This document shows positions 48,447-59,080 of a stretch of 64,000 bases of DNA, piece by piece. Both the position numbers and the translations under genes were made by a program. Within the stretch, counting starts at the first letter, position 1. The number at the start of each line of letters is the position of its first letter. Source of the stretch: Kiloniellaceae bacterium (GTDB lineage Bacteria; Pseudomonadota; Alphaproteobacteria; Kiloniellales; J153); the NCBI GenBank assembly GCA_021776115.1, contig JAJFGN010000063.1, positions 25,294 through 89,293 of the forward strand. Direction: 5' to 3'. Below the pieces are notes generated by a model, which saw nothing but the letters and a program-made list of their open reading frames with translations, searched no databases and was not told the DNA's origin.

Positions 48447-48539
48447 CTCTAGCTCCTCAGATTAGTCACTAATTCCCCGTATCGCTTCCGATCGCGATTT
48501 GGGCTCTTGACGGTTCGTGCAATGACTCGCTTGGCGATC

Positions 48540-49274
48540 CTAATGCATGTGCAGCGCATCGTTTAGATAGACGCAGGTCAGGATCGTGAACACGTATGCT
48601 TGCAGAAACGCGATGATGAACTCTAAGCCCGTGAGCGCCGCCACGAGCGCCAAGGGGACGACACCCAACACGCCGAGGGTCGCCACGAATCCTGCGAAAA
48701 CTTTGAGCATGGTGTGCCCAGCGGTCATGTTCGCGAACAGGCGCAAGGCCAGGCTCACCGGGCGGGTGAAATAAGAAAGTATTTCAATTGGCACGATGAG
48801 AGGGGCCATGTAAATCGGAACCCCGGTCGGCATGAGAAACTTCAGAAAAGGCAGACCGTGTTTCATGAAACCGATCACCGTTACGCCAACGAAAACGAAC
48901 GCCGCCAAGGCGAAGGTTACGATGATATGGCTGGTGTAGGTGAAGCTGTAAGGCAGCATCCCCAGCAAGTTGCCGAACAGGACGAACATGAAAAGGGTGA
49001 AGATGAAGGGAAAGTACTTCCGCCCCTCTTGCCCGACGTTGTCGCGAATCATGCCGGCGACGAATTCGTAGGAAATCTCGGCCATCGATTGCCAACGTCC
49101 CGGAACGAGGCTGCCGCGACGGGTCCCGATCGTCAGAAAGGCGGTCGCCAGGGTCACCGCGATTACCATGAACAGCGCAGAATTCGTAAACGAAAAATCA
49201 AGCTGGCCGAACTGGATCGGCACGAGCGCTTTGATCTCGAACTGCGTCAAAGGATTATGTTGTTCAGCTGCCAC
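48540..49274 (-). CDS. atpB: ATP synthase Fo subunit a
   Basis: A 244-aa stator channel subunit. [18 protein letters not shown] contains the essential arginine facing the c ring, and the last helices ([29 protein letters not shown]) are conserved. It lies between atpI and atpE. Confidence 0.98.
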   Translation of the reverse strand: MAAEQHNPLTQFEIKALVPIQFGQLDFSFTNSALFMVIAVTLATAFLTIGTRRGSLVPGRWQSMAEISYEFVAGMIRDNVGQEGRKYFPFIFTLFMFVLFGNLLGMLPYSFTYTSHIIVTFALAAFVFVGVTVIGFMKHGLPFLKFLMPTGVPIYMAPLIVPIEILSYFTRPVSLALRLFANMTAGHTMLKVFAGFVATLGVLGVVPLALVAALTGLEFIIAFLQAYVFTILTCVYLNDALHMH

Positions 49275-49328
49275 CGGATCGGATTTCCCGCGTTACTTGG
49301 TTCGAAGTCGACAGAACATACGGAACAT

Positions 49329-49685
49329 CTAGTCTTTGGCTTCAGGGCCTGACGGCCGGTCCTTCCGCTTCTTGTAACCGACCCCGTGGTCGTAACCCGC
49401 CGCCGTCCGGTAGACGTTCAGCATACCCGCCGCCGACCCGAGTACGAAGAACACTATCAAAAACCAGGGCTTGGTCTCCAGCCACCAGTCGAGCGCCAAA
49501 CCGATACCCACTCCAACGCCGAGGCCGGCCACCATATCGGAGGCGATCCGAAGCGCAAAACCAAGACCACCGCTACCCTGAGAAGCCTGATTGCCGCGCT
49601 TTCCGTCGCCCTTCCGCTTGGCCACCGCCTGGCGAAGTCGCTCGTCGAATTTGTCGCGTGACGGTGGGGGCGATTCGTCGCTCAT
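49329..49685 (-). CDS. atpI: AtpI/AtpZ-type Fo assembly protein
   Basis: A 118-aa protein: a charged N-terminus (FDERLRQAVAKRKGDGKRG) and two transmembrane helices (GLGFALRIASDMVAGLGVGVGIG and FLIVFFVLGSAAGMLNVYR). It is the first gene of the Fo cluster, where AtpI usually sits; homologues help c-ring assembly or Mg transport. ATG 49685 is preferred over an upstream in-frame start. Confidence 0.92.
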   Translation of the reverse strand: MSDESPPPSRDKFDERLRQAVAKRKGDGKRGNQASQGSGGLGFALRIASDMVAGLGVGVGIGLALDWWLETKPWFLIVFFVLGSAAGMLNVYRTAAGYDHGVGYKKRKDRPSGPEAKD

Positions 49686-49854
49686 GCGCTCGCGCCCCCC
49701 GGATATTTCCCCCGGATTTAGGTCCCCAACATCCGGGCCCACGGGACCCGAAAATCGCGCGCACCTTAGTGAGCGAGCCTAGGTGTGTCAAGGCGCAGCG
49801 GGGGCGGTTTTCCTGGGAAAATTCCGGCAAAACGTCTGTGCTGCAGCGCCCCTA

Positions 49855-52800
49855 TCAGGCGCTTTCGCGTAGGTCTTCCGCGGCCCCCAGATCGACCGAC
49901 ACCAGACGGCTGATTCCCCGTTCCGCCATGGTGACTCCGTATAGGCGGTCAACGCGGGCCATGGTCATACGATGGTGCGTAATGATGAGGAAACGCGTGG
50001 TCCCCGTCGCGCACAACTCCTCCAGCAGGGTGCAGAAGCGGTCGACGTTGGCGTCGTCCAGGGGGGCATCGACCTCGTCCAGCACGCAGATCGGCGCCGG
50101 GTTGGTCAGAAACACCGCGAACAGCAGAGACAGGGCGGTCAGGGCCTGCTCGCCACCCGAGAGCAAGGACATGACCTGGAGCCGTTTTCCCGGCGGGCTG
50201 GCCAGGATTTCCAGGCCGGCCTCGAGCGGGTCGTCCGCTTCGGTCAATTTCAAATGCGCCTTGCCGCCGCCGAACAGGCGCACGAACAGCTCTGAAAAGT
50301 GTGCATCGACCTTCTCGAAGGCGGCGAGCAGCCGCTCCCGCCCTTCGCGATTCAAGCTCGTGATACCGTGACGCAGGCGGGCGATTGCCGCGACCAGATC
50401 GGCCCGCTCCGACTGCATGCTGTTGATTTGCCGATCCAGTTCCTGGGCTTCCGACTCGGCGCGCAAGTTGACGGCCCCCAGGTTCTCCCGCTCGCGTACC
50501 AGGCGGGCGAGCTTGGCGTCGATGTCGTCGCGCTGGGGTAATTCCTGGCCGGGATCCAGTTCGGCGATCTCAAGGGTTTGTTCCAGAGCGCATTCCAGCC
50601 GCTCGCGGACCTTTTCGGTGACGTTGGCCAGCGATTGCTCGGCCTGGGCGACGGCGGCTTCCGCGCGCACCCGGTCCTCGCGCGCGCTGGCCAGGGCCTG
50701 CTCGGCCGCTTTCAGGGCTTTATCCTGGGTGCTGAGCTGGGTTTCGCCGAGGGCGAGGGCATCCGCCGCCTCTTTGCGGCTGGTTTCGGCGTTTGAGACT
50801 TGTTCGGCCAGAACTTCGCGCAGGGCGTGCAGTTCGGTGGGGCGCGCGGCCAGGGCGTCGATCTCGGTGGCTACCGTGGCCAAGCGCTCGTCCAGTTCGG
50901 CCATATGAAGCTCGGCATCGCGATTGCGCTCGGCCCAGGACCGCTTCTCTTCGACGATGGCGGCCAAGCGATGGCGGCGGGATTCGGATTCGCCGGTTAA
51001 GCGATCCAAGGCGCTTCGGTGCTCGGCCAGTTCGCTCCGTTGCTCGCTCAAACGGCTCCGCAAATCGCCCAGCCGTTCGCGCGCCGATGCCAAATCGGGA
51101 ATCTGCTCCGATTCCTGGCGGGCCGAAGATAGGGACATCTGCGTCTCACCCAGGTCACCCGCTATTCGCGCAGCGGATTCGTCCAAGCCGGAAAGACGCG
51201 AGGCGATCGCCGCGGCTTCCTGGGTCAGTTCCCCATGGTCTTGCCGGGCCTGGTGCAGCACTCCGTAGGCTTCGGTCACGGCTGAGCGGGCGGTTCGCTC
51301 CCCAGCCGAGGCCCGCTCGAAGGTGGCGCGCGCGTCGTCGTGGCCGGCACGGGCCCGTGCCGCGGCCTCATTGGCGCCGACCAAAAGCCGGCGCAATTCG
51401 GTGAGGCGGTTGCGCTGCGCCAAGCGCTTGCCTGCCGGCGTGCGCGCGTCCGATGCCACCGTGAAGCCATCCCAGCGCCACACGGCGCCCTCACGGGTTA
51501 CAAGGCGTTGGCCGGGGGCCAAATCCGCTTGCAACCGGGTGCCGGTCTCGTTGTCAGGAACCACGCCGATCTGGGACAGACGCCGGGTCAAGGCAAGCGA
51601 CCCGCGCACGCGCCGGTTCAGCGGTTCCGCCCCGTCCGGTAGGGCCGCCGCGCTGTCATAGGGCGGCAGGTTTCGCCAATGAACCGGAGCGGCGGAATCG
51701 CTGGGTGCGGCGATATCGTCGCCCAAGGCAGCGCCCAGAGCGGCCTCGTATCCGGCCTCGACGGAGACCTCGTCAACCAGAGGCGTCCAATCCGTTGTCT
51801 CTCCCGGCTCCAGAATTGCGCTCAGTGCCGTGGCCTCGGCCTCCAGCTTGGCGCGCGCGGCCTCGGCCTGCTGCATGGCTTCCCGGGTTTTGCTTTCCGC
51901 TTCCCGCGACCCGGCCAAGGCATCGTCGGCGGCCTCGGCATCTTGTCTGACCCTTTCCAGGGCCGCGTCGGCGGCCGCCACGGCGGCTTTTCCGGCTTCC
52001 AGGCGCGCATCGCCGATGCGTTGCGCCGCGAGCTTGGCGCGTTGATCGTCAATCACTTCGGCCTGATTGCGAAGCCGCGCCAGGCGCGCCGAAACTTCCT
52101 CGACCCGGCGGCGCAGGGCGCTCGCCTTGGCTTCGTCGGCGGCGACACGTTCCGCGGTTTCTCCGACTTCGCTTTCCAGGGCTTGGGCGGCCGCGAGGGC
52201 CTTGGCATGAATTTGCTCGGCGCGGGCGATCGCCTCACCCTCGCCGGTGGCGGTGGATTCGAGCTCGCTCCGCTCGTCGTCCAAGCGCGTTTGAGCCGCG
52301 GCGGCGTCCTCGGCCTGCGCCTCAGCGCGCGCGCGGTCGCCTTCGAGGTGGGTCCGGTGGCTGATGGCCTGCTCCATGGCCGCGGCAACCCGCGCCTCTT
52401 CGCGGTCCAGATTGTCGCGGTCGACCAGAAGCCGCTGCAAGGCCGCCGCCGCCCGCGCTTCCTGTTCGCGCAGCTGGGGCAGGGCGGCCGCCGCCTCGGC
52501 CTGCTCGGTCGCGCACGCCGCCGCCGCTTCGGTCAGTGTGGCGACCTGACGTTCGGCCTCTCCCAGCCGGTCGCGCGCCTCTATCAGCAGGGATTTGACG
52601 GACTCGGCTTCCAGATGCAGGGCGATGGCCTCGTGGCGCCGGATGTGGTCCGCTAGCCGGCGATACCGTGCCGCTTGGCGAGCTTGCTTCTTCAGGCCTT
52701 GAAGTTGCGTTTCCAGAGTCGTGACCACATCGTCCAGGCGCTCAAGATTGGTTTCGGCCGCGCGCAGGCGCAACTCGGCCTCGTGCCGGCGCGAATGCAG

Positions 52801-53319
52801 GCCGGTGATACCCGCGGCTTCCTCGAGAAGCGCACGCCTGTCGGTCGCCTTCGCGTTGATGAGCGCGCCAATCCGGCCCTGACTGACCAGCGCCGTACTG
52901 TGCGCCCCGGTCGCCGCGTCGGCGAACAGCAGTTGCACGTCGCGGGCGCGGACCTCCCGGCCGTTGACCCGGTAGGTCGAGCCGCCGCCACGTTCTATCC
53001 GGCGCGTCACTTCCAGCGAGTCGTAGTCGTTGAACATCGCGGGCGCCTTGCGGGCCGCGTTGTCGAGAACCAGATTAACCTCGGCCAGGTTGCGGCCCGG
53101 CCGCGTCGCGCTGCCGGCGAAGATAACGTCATCCATTTCCGAACCGCGCATACGCTTGGCTGAGTTTTCACCCATAACCCAGCGCAGCGCCTCGACCAGA
53201 TTCGATTTACCGCAACCGTTCGGCCCGACGATGCCGGTTATGCCCCGATCGATGGACACCTCGATAGGATCGACGAAGGACTTGAACCCGCTTAACTGCA
53301 GCTTCGTAAATTGCACCAC
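49855..53319 (-). CDS. smc: Chromosome segregation SMC ATPase
   Basis: A 1154-aa condensin subunit. Walker A GPNGCGKSN (32-40) is in the N-terminal head; coiled coils of about 165-480 and 690-970 flank a hinge near 500-650; the C-terminal head holds the signature LLSGGEQALTALSLLFAVF and Walker B CVLDEVDAPLDDANVDRF. The hinge is divergent from that of B. subtilis SMC, as in other alphaproteobacteria. A 17-bp tandem repeat lies upstream at 53355. Confidence 0.97.
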   Translation of the reverse strand: MVQFTKLQLSGFKSFVDPIEVSIDRGITGIVGPNGCGKSNLVEALRWVMGENSAKRMRGSEMDDVIFAGSATRPGRNLAEVNLVLDNAARKAPAMFNDYDSLEVTRRIERGGGSTYRVNGREVRARDVQLLFADAATGAHSTALVSQGRIGALINAKATDRRALLEEAAGITGLHSRRHEAELRLRAAETNLERLDDVVTTLETQLQGLKKQARQAARYRRLADHIRRHEAIALHLEAESVKSLLIEARDRLGEAERQVATLTEAAAACATEQAEAAAALPQLREQEARAAAALQRLLVDRDNLDREEARVAAAMEQAISHRTHLEGDRARAEAQAEDAAAAQTRLDDERSELESTATGEGEAIARAEQIHAKALAAAQALESEVGETAERVAADEAKASALRRRVEEVSARLARLRNQAEVIDDQRAKLAAQRIGDARLEAGKAAVAAADAALERVRQDAEAADDALAGSREAESKTREAMQQAEAARAKLEAEATALSAILEPGETTDWTPLVDEVSVEAGYEAALGAALGDDIAAPSDSAAPVHWRNLPPYDSAAALPDGAEPLNRRVRGSLALTRRLSQIGVVPDNETGTRLQADLAPGQRLVTREGAVWRWDGFTVASDARTPAGKRLAQRNRLTELRRLLVGANEAAARARAGHDDARATFERASAGERTARSAVTEAYGVLHQARQDHGELTQEAAAIASRLSGLDESAARIAGDLGETQMSLSSARQESEQIPDLASARERLGDLRSRLSEQRSELAEHRSALDRLTGESESRRHRLAAIVEEKRSWAERNRDAELHMAELDERLATVATEIDALAARPTELHALREVLAEQVSNAETSRKEAADALALGETQLSTQDKALKAAEQALASAREDRVRAEAAVAQAEQSLANVTEKVRERLECALEQTLEIAELDPGQELPQRDDIDAKLARLVRERENLGAVNLRAESEAQELDRQINSMQSERADLVAAIARLRHGITSLNREGRERLLAAFEKVDAHFSELFVRLFGGGKAHLKLTEADDPLEAGLEILASPPGKRLQVMSLLSGGEQALTALSLLFAVFLTNPAPICVLDEVDAPLDDANVDRFCTLLEELCATGTTRFLIITHHRMTMARVDRLYGVTMAERGISRLVSVDLGAAEDLRESA

Positions 53320-53354
53320 GTACTTTCGATCCCCCGCCCGGTTCGGCCGTCAAA

Positions 53355-53388
53355 TTCTACTTTAAGTCTGCTTCTACTTTAAGTCTGC
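53355..53388. repeat. 17-bp perfect tandem repeat upstream of smc
   Basis: TTCTACTTTAAGTCTGC occurs twice back to back (53355-53371 and 53372-53388), 36-69 bp upstream of the smc start and just after the dsbA-like stop. It could be a duplicated regulatory site or simple slippage. Confidence 0.8.
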
Positions 53389-53405
53389 GCAAACGCGGCC
53401 GCGGC

Positions 53406-54032
53406 TCATGCGCCGGGCACGATCTTGCGAAAAATCGACTCGTATTCCTGGAACGAACGCGCTCCACCGACCTTTTCGCCATTGATGATAAAGGTCGGGG
53501 TCGATTCCACCCCATAGGCCGTGCGGCCTTCCTGGGCACGCGTCAAAATTTTGTCCATCTCCGCCTGATCCGCGACGCAGGCATCGACCCGTTCTTGGCT
53601 GAGCCCGGCCAGCTTTGCATATTGGCTAAGAACCTTGAGTGGGTCTTGCGCCGGCTTCCACTTGGCCTGATTTTCAAACAAGAGGTCGACAAAAGCGAAG
53701 TACCGCTCCTCTTGGATACAATTGGCGATCGCCGCCGCTCGCAGGCCCAAACCGTCCAGCGGAAAATGGCGATAGACCAAGCGCACCTTGCCTTCGGCGA
53801 TCCAGGCTTCCTTGATTTGTGGCAAGGCTTCTCGATGGAAGGCCGCGCAATAAGGGCACGTCAGGGACGAATACTCGATCATGGTAATCGGTGCATCGGC
53901 CGCGCCAAGAATACGGTCGTCCTGATGAACGGGTGTTTCCTCGGCCCGGGCCAGCCCCGAAAGGCGCCCAAGAGGCGCGATCGAGACCAGGGCGGCGCCA
54001 GCGGCGCCCATCAGTATCTGCCTGCGTTTCAT
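53406..54032 (-). CDS. DsbA-family thiol:disulfide oxidoreductase
   Basis: A 208-aa periplasmic thioredoxin-fold protein. Signal sequence (RRQILMGAAGAALVSIAPLG), then the domain with active site SLTCPYCAAFH and the cis-Pro loop GVESTPTFIINGEKV. It is of the DsbA/BdbD group that is common just upstream of smc in alphaproteobacteria. Confidence 0.94.
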   Translation of the reverse strand: MKRRQILMGAAGAALVSIAPLGRLSGLARAEETPVHQDDRILGAADAPITMIEYSSLTCPYCAAFHREALPQIKEAWIAEGKVRLVYRHFPLDGLGLRAAAIANCIQEERYFAFVDLLFENQAKWKPAQDPLKVLSQYAKLAGLSQERVDACVADQAEMDKILTRAQEGRTAYGVESTPTFIINGEKVGGARSFQEYESIFRKIVPGA

Positions 54033-54176
54033 TTCTTACCTACCATATGTTGTTATCGTATCGGGGGGAGCGGCGAAGCACAAGATTCCTTGTCCACAGC
54101 GCGGAGGTTTTTGCCGCGCCCTGGGGGCGGCGATTGAAGCCCCTACATGTGGCTAGATTACGGCGGCGCAATGGTT

Positions 54177-54198
54177 ATACCAAAGGTCCTTGATATTA
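54177..54198. repeat. Half copy of the gcvP-side palindrome
   Basis: ATACCAAAGGTCCTTGATAT matches the minus-strand reading of 42698-42732 at 19 of 22 bases over this span. The stop codon of the DUF721 gene (54196-54198) falls within it. Confidence 0.6.
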
Positions 54199-54738
54199 GC
54201 CGCCACGCCGCAGGATGGCTTGGCCAAGGCGGTCGAGCGCGCCCCGTAGCTCGGTGTCCTCGACATCTTCGAGGCGCGCGTGCAGCGCGGCCATGGCCTC
54301 TGGCGAGAGCGGGGCGGCGGGGACCGTCTTGGGCGCCGGGGGCGGACTCGGCGCCTGCAAAAGGCGTAAACGGGTGACCGCCCGGAACCCGAAATAGCCG
54401 TTTATCCGCTCCAGCAATTGCGGCTCCAGGTGTTGGACCTCAAGGGCGTAACCGGCCTCGACGCGCAAGGTCAAGGTGCCTTCGGCCTCGTGCGCGGCGC
54501 CCTGGCGGCGGGGCCGGGGCCGGTCGAGCTTGCGCGGGACGCAGCGCGACGCGATGTCCCGCCCGACAATGCTGGTCCAATCGCCCAGCAGGTCGGCCTC
54601 GGCAAAGCCCCGCTTGCCAAGGGCGTTCCCGGTAATCTTCGGCAGGGTTTTCGCGATGGCGCGCAGGCCAAAGCCGCGCCGGGTCCGGCCTTTGGCGCCG
54701 GTCTGGTTCTTGTCGCTTGTCTTCGAAGTGTCGCTCAT
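54196..54738 (-). CDS. DUF721 (DciA-like) family protein
   Basis: A 180-aa protein. The DUF721 core (about 25-125: RAIAKTLPKITGNALGKRGF, LLGDWTSIVGRDIASRCVP, LTLRVEAGYALEVQHLEPQLLERINGYFG) is followed by a Pro/Ala-rich tail. DciA proteins load the replicative helicase in bacteria lacking DnaC; that role is inferred from the domain. It is divergent from mutY with 28 bp between start codons, so their promoters must overlap. Confidence 0.9.
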   Translation of the reverse strand: MSDTSKTSDKNQTGAKGRTRRGFGLRAIAKTLPKITGNALGKRGFAEADLLGDWTSIVGRDIASRCVPRKLDRPRPRRQGAAHEAEGTLTLRVEAGYALEVQHLEPQLLERINGYFGFRAVTRLRLLQAPSPPPAPKTVPAAPLSPEAMAALHARLEDVEDTELRGALDRLGQAILRRGG

Positions 54739-54766
54739 GAGATCACGATTCAGTATAAGTGGGGTT

Positions 54767-55906
54767 ATGTCCCTTGAGGCAAGCTTGAATAGGCGGCCCG
54801 AAATCGCTGAAGGGCTGTTGGCCTGGTACGACCGGCACGCGCGGGTGCTCCCCTGGCGCGCCCACCCGGGCGCGTGGCCCGATCCCTACCGGGTTTGGCT
54901 GTCCGAAATCATGCTGCAGCAGACCACCGTGGCGAGCGTGATCTCCTACTTCGACACCTTCACCCGGCGCTGGCCGGACGTCCATGCCCTGGCCGCCGCG
55001 CCCCCGGAGGAGGTTCTCGCGGCCTGGGCCGGGCTCGGATACTACGCCCGCGCGCGTAACCTGCACGCCTGCGCCCGCGCGGTGTCCCGGGATCGCGCCG
55101 GCCAGTTTCCGCGCCAGGAGGCCGCCTTGCGGCACCTGCCTGGGATTGGCCCCTATACCGCCGCCGCGATCGCCGCGATCGCCTTTGGCGAACGGGCCAG
55201 CGTGGTGGACGGCAACGTCGAGCGGGTCACGGCGCGCCTCTTCGCGCTTGAGACTCCCTTGCCCACGGCGAAAGCGGCGCTGCGCGCGCTTGCCGAAAGT
55301 CTTCTGCCGCCGGCCCCGGCCCCGGCCTTCCGCTATGGCGACTTCGCGCAGGCCATGATGGACCTGGGGGCGACCGTTTGCGTGCCGCGCCGGCCACGTT
55401 GCGCACTGTGCCCGCTTCAAGAAGCCTGTGCGGCGCGGGCCGCCGGCTTGGCCAAGGACTTACCTCGCCAAGCGCCGAAGAAGGCGCGTCCGACCCGGCG
55501 TGGGGCGGCTTTCTGGCTCACCCGGCCCGACGGCGCCGTGCTTCTGCGCCGGCGGGCCGAGAAGGGGCTTTTGGGCGGCATGCTGGAGGTGCCGTCCGCC
55601 GGGTGGCAGGCCGCGCTCCCGGACGATGGCGGCGGCGATCCGGCCACGGACCTGGCGGCCGCCCCGGTTCCGGCCGATTGGATCGCCTTGCCGGGGGTCG
55701 TGCGCCACACCTTCACGCATTTTCATCTGGAATTGGTCGTGTGGGCCGCGGAGCTTGAGCCCCGGCCCCGCAATGAGCGGCCGTCCGGAGAAAAGTGGGT
55801 GCGATTCGAGGAGCTTAGAGAGGCCGGGTTGCCCAGCGTTATGCACAAGGTCGCCCGCCACGCCCTAAATCACCTTGCGCCATCGCCGCCGGCCTCAGGG
55901 AAATAG
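54767..55906 (+). CDS. mutY: A/G-specific adenine DNA glycosylase
   Basis: A 379-aa base-excision repair enzyme that removes adenine opposite 8-oxoG. Motifs: EIMLQQTTVASV, the helix-hairpin-helix LPGIGPYTAAAIAAIAFG followed by the catalytic Asp in VVDGNVERV, the [4Fe-4S] cysteines CVPRRPRCALCPLQEAC, and a C-terminal NUDIX-like domain (about 245-370) for 8-oxoG recognition. ATG 54767 is the family start. It is divergent from the DUF721 gene. Confidence 0.97.
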   Translation: MSLEASLNRRPEIAEGLLAWYDRHARVLPWRAHPGAWPDPYRVWLSEIMLQQTTVASVISYFDTFTRRWPDVHALAAAPPEEVLAAWAGLGYYARARNLHACARAVSRDRAGQFPRQEAALRHLPGIGPYTAAAIAAIAFGERASVVDGNVERVTARLFALETPLPTAKAALRALAESLLPPAPAPAFRYGDFAQAMMDLGATVCVPRRPRCALCPLQEACAARAAGLAKDLPRQAPKKARPTRRGAAFWLTRPDGAVLLRRRAEKGLLGGMLEVPSAGWQAALPDDGGGDPATDLAAAPVPADWIALPGVVRHTFTHFHLELVVWAAELEPRPRNERPSGEKWVRFEELREAGLPSVMHKVARHALNHLAPSPPASGK

Positions 55907-56015
55907 ACCGGCGCCGGTTTCGGTTAAGCGCATCTTCATCGTCCGTCCGCGATAGTTGGGGGGCCAGGACGGTGTACTGAGGCGCCGTCGTACACAAAAA
56001 ACAGCGAATTCATCG

Positions 56016-56942
56016 ATGGCCAAACCGACGCAAAGCGACCCCCTTATTCAGGCGTTTCAGGCCACTAGCCGTGCGGTGATGATCACCGACGGCGAAGGCC
56101 GGATCGTCACGGTCAACAAGGCCTTCACGGAGTTAACGGCCTGGACGGCGGCGGAGGCCATTGGCCAGTCGCCGAACATCTTGTCCTCGGGGCATCAGGA
56201 CGTCGACTTTTACGAAAGCATGTGGTCCGCGCTGCAGGGCGAGGGGCACTGGCAAGGTGAGCTGTGTAACCGCCGCAAGGATGGCGAAGTTTATCCCGAG
56301 CACCTGACCATCGATGCGATACGCGGCGGCGATGGGGAAACCACGCACTACGTCGCGGTTTTCTCATGCATCGAGGAGCAGAAGCGGCGCGAGACGCATC
56401 TCGCGCGCCTAGCCTTCTACGACGCCGTTACCGGTCTTCCGAACCGCGGTTTGTGCGAGGACCGCCTGGAGCGCGCAATCGCCCTGGCGCGGCGCCGGGC
56501 CGGGAACATGGCGGTTCACATGATTGACCTGAATGGCTTCAAGGCGATCAACGACAGCTTCGGGCCCGAGTGCGGCGACTTGATTCTCAAGGCGGCCAGC
56601 GAGCGTTTACGCGCCTGCCTGCGCGACAGCGACACAATCGCGCGCTGGGGCGGCGATGAATTCACCATCGTTCAGCCTTCGGTGGATGGCGCCAGCGGTG
56701 TCCGCGAGGTGGGCTTGCGCATGCTGGCGGCCTTGCGCCGGCCTTTCGTCATGGCGGGAGACGAAATTAAGCTGAACGGCAGCATTGGGGCCGCCTTGTT
56801 CCCGGGCGACGGCGACAGTGTCGAGGAAATCGTCTCTTGCGCGGACCGTGCCATGCACAGCGTGAAGGGCGACGGCAAAGGCGGATTCGCGCTGCACGGC
56901 GATGGCGAGGTGCGGAGCACGACACGCCGCCGCGCCGTTTAG
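56016..56942 (+). CDS. PAS-GGDEF diguanylate cyclase
   Basis: A 308-aa cytosolic c-di-GMP synthase. PAS domain at about 8-130 (RAVMITDGEGRIVTVNKAFT, GELCNRRKDGEVYPE), then a GGDEF domain at about 140-295 beginning DAVTGLPNRG. The active motif is intact (RWGGDEFTIV) and the inhibitory I-site RDSD lies five residues before it, so feedback inhibition is expected. No transmembrane helix. The ATG at 56016 has only a weak ribosome site. It sits between mutY and ccrM and converges on the latter. Confidence 0.95.
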   Translation: MAKPTQSDPLIQAFQATSRAVMITDGEGRIVTVNKAFTELTAWTAAEAIGQSPNILSSGHQDVDFYESMWSALQGEGHWQGELCNRRKDGEVYPEHLTIDAIRGGDGETTHYVAVFSCIEEQKRRETHLARLAFYDAVTGLPNRGLCEDRLERAIALARRRAGNMAVHMIDLNGFKAINDSFGPECGDLILKAASERLRACLRDSDTIARWGGDEFTIVQPSVDGASGVREVGLRMLAALRRPFVMAGDEIKLNGSIGAALFPGDGDSVEEIVSCADRAMHSVKGDGKGGFALHGDGEVRSTTRRRAV

Positions 56943-56971
56943 CGCCCTATATCGAGCCTCAAAATTCAAGC

Positions 56972-58134
<1,163 letters not shown>

Positions 58135-58215
58135 AAGAGACTGGGCACGGTTGCCAGAACGTTCCCGCGCATATCTCGGGGGTGGGGTGGGGGGCGATAG
58201 CGCGTTATTCGGATT

Positions 58216-58434
58216 TCACGGCGGCGCGGATGTGCAGGCGCGCGTCGTTTCTTTAAGGCTCGAGTCTTCGGGGCAAGAGACGCCGCAATTGCCGGCCGCG
58301 TGACAGCCGCTTCGCGCGATCGCCAGTCCGGTCCGGGCCGCGGTATCGCGGACCTCTCTGGCCGTGCAGGCGCCGAGCGCCGCCGCTAGGGTCAAGGCAA
58401 GAAGAGCGCCCTTGTAGGGATCGAATCGCTGCAT
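58216..58434 (-). CDS. Small cysteine-containing lipoprotein
   Basis: A 72-aa protein with a signal peptide ending in the lipobox ALGAC. The mature part is about 45 residues with several further cysteines (GCHAAGNCGVSC, RACTSAPP). ATG 58434 has a GGAG site. No family recognised. It is divergent from the DUF2975 gene. Confidence 0.65.
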   Translation of the reverse strand: MQRFDPYKGALLALTLAAALGACTAREVRDTAARTGLAIARSGCHAAGNCGVSCPEDSSLKETTRACTSAPP

Positions 58435-58448
58435 CTTTCGCTCCACAC

Positions 58449-58477
58449 TTGACGTATAAATTTTACTGTAATACGAT
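58449..58477 (+). promoter_or_regulatory. Sigma-70-type promoter of the DUF2975/XRE pair
   Basis: TTGACG (58449-58454), a 17-bp spacer, then TACGAT (58472-58477), 33 bp upstream of the ATG at 58511. It lies in an AT-rich pocket and is one of the best promoter matches in the window. Confidence 0.65.
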
Positions 58478-58510
58478 AATTATATGTTGTGGTACAAGGA
58501 GAGGCAATTC

Positions 58511-59071
58511 ATGTCAATGAGCACGGATACGGGCTTCGAGGCCTTGGGGCGGGTCCGCACGGCCAGCCGGATTCTCAAGGCGCTGACCAGCCTCGGCGCG
58601 CTCGGCGTGCTGGGCGCGGCGATGGCTTTCGTTGCCGTGCCGGCCTGGTTCGATACCTTAATTCCGCAGGCCTTTCCGGAGCTCATGCCAGGTTATGTCG
58701 TCACCTCCGCCAAGCGCGCCGGATTGCTTGCGCTCATGGCGGTGCCCCTGGGGACAGTGCTGTTCGGCCTGTGGCATGTGCGGCTTCTGTTCGGCGCCTA
58801 TGAGCGGGGCGAGGTTTTCACGACCACGGCCGCGCGCCACCTCCGCCTTGCCGGTTTGGCCTTGGCCGCCAATGCGCTCGCCGCCGTATTCATACACCCG
58901 CTCGGGAGCATCCTGCTCACCTACGATAACGCGCCGGGTGAGCGGCAGTTCTCCATCGCGCTCGGCAGCGACACCTACATGCTGTTGTTGGCCGGCGGAC
59001 TCTTGATCGTGATCGGCTGGATCATGGGCGAGGCGGCCCGCCTGGCCGACGAAAATCGTCAGATCGTTTGA
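58511..59071 (+). CDS. DUF2975 family four-helix membrane protein
   Basis: A 186-aa protein with four transmembrane segments (about 22-42, 68-90, 113-133, 151-172) and the family-like LLFGAYERGEVFTTTAARHLR loop. ATG 58511 follows AAGGAGAGG. DUF2975 genes are usually paired with a small XRE regulator, as here. Role unknown. Confidence 0.88.
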   Translation: MSMSTDTGFEALGRVRTASRILKALTSLGALGVLGAAMAFVAVPAWFDTLIPQAFPELMPGYVVTSAKRAGLLALMAVPLGTVLFGLWHVRLLFGAYERGEVFTTTAARHLRLAGLALAANALAAVFIHPLGSILLTYDNAPGERQFSIALGSDTYMLLLAGGLLIVIGWIMGEAARLADENRQIV

Positions 59072-59080
59072 GCGGCCGCC

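Noticed and set aside
51679..52656. A 325-codon + strand frame antisense to smc
   Set aside because: Glycine-rich shadow of the coiled-coil codons.
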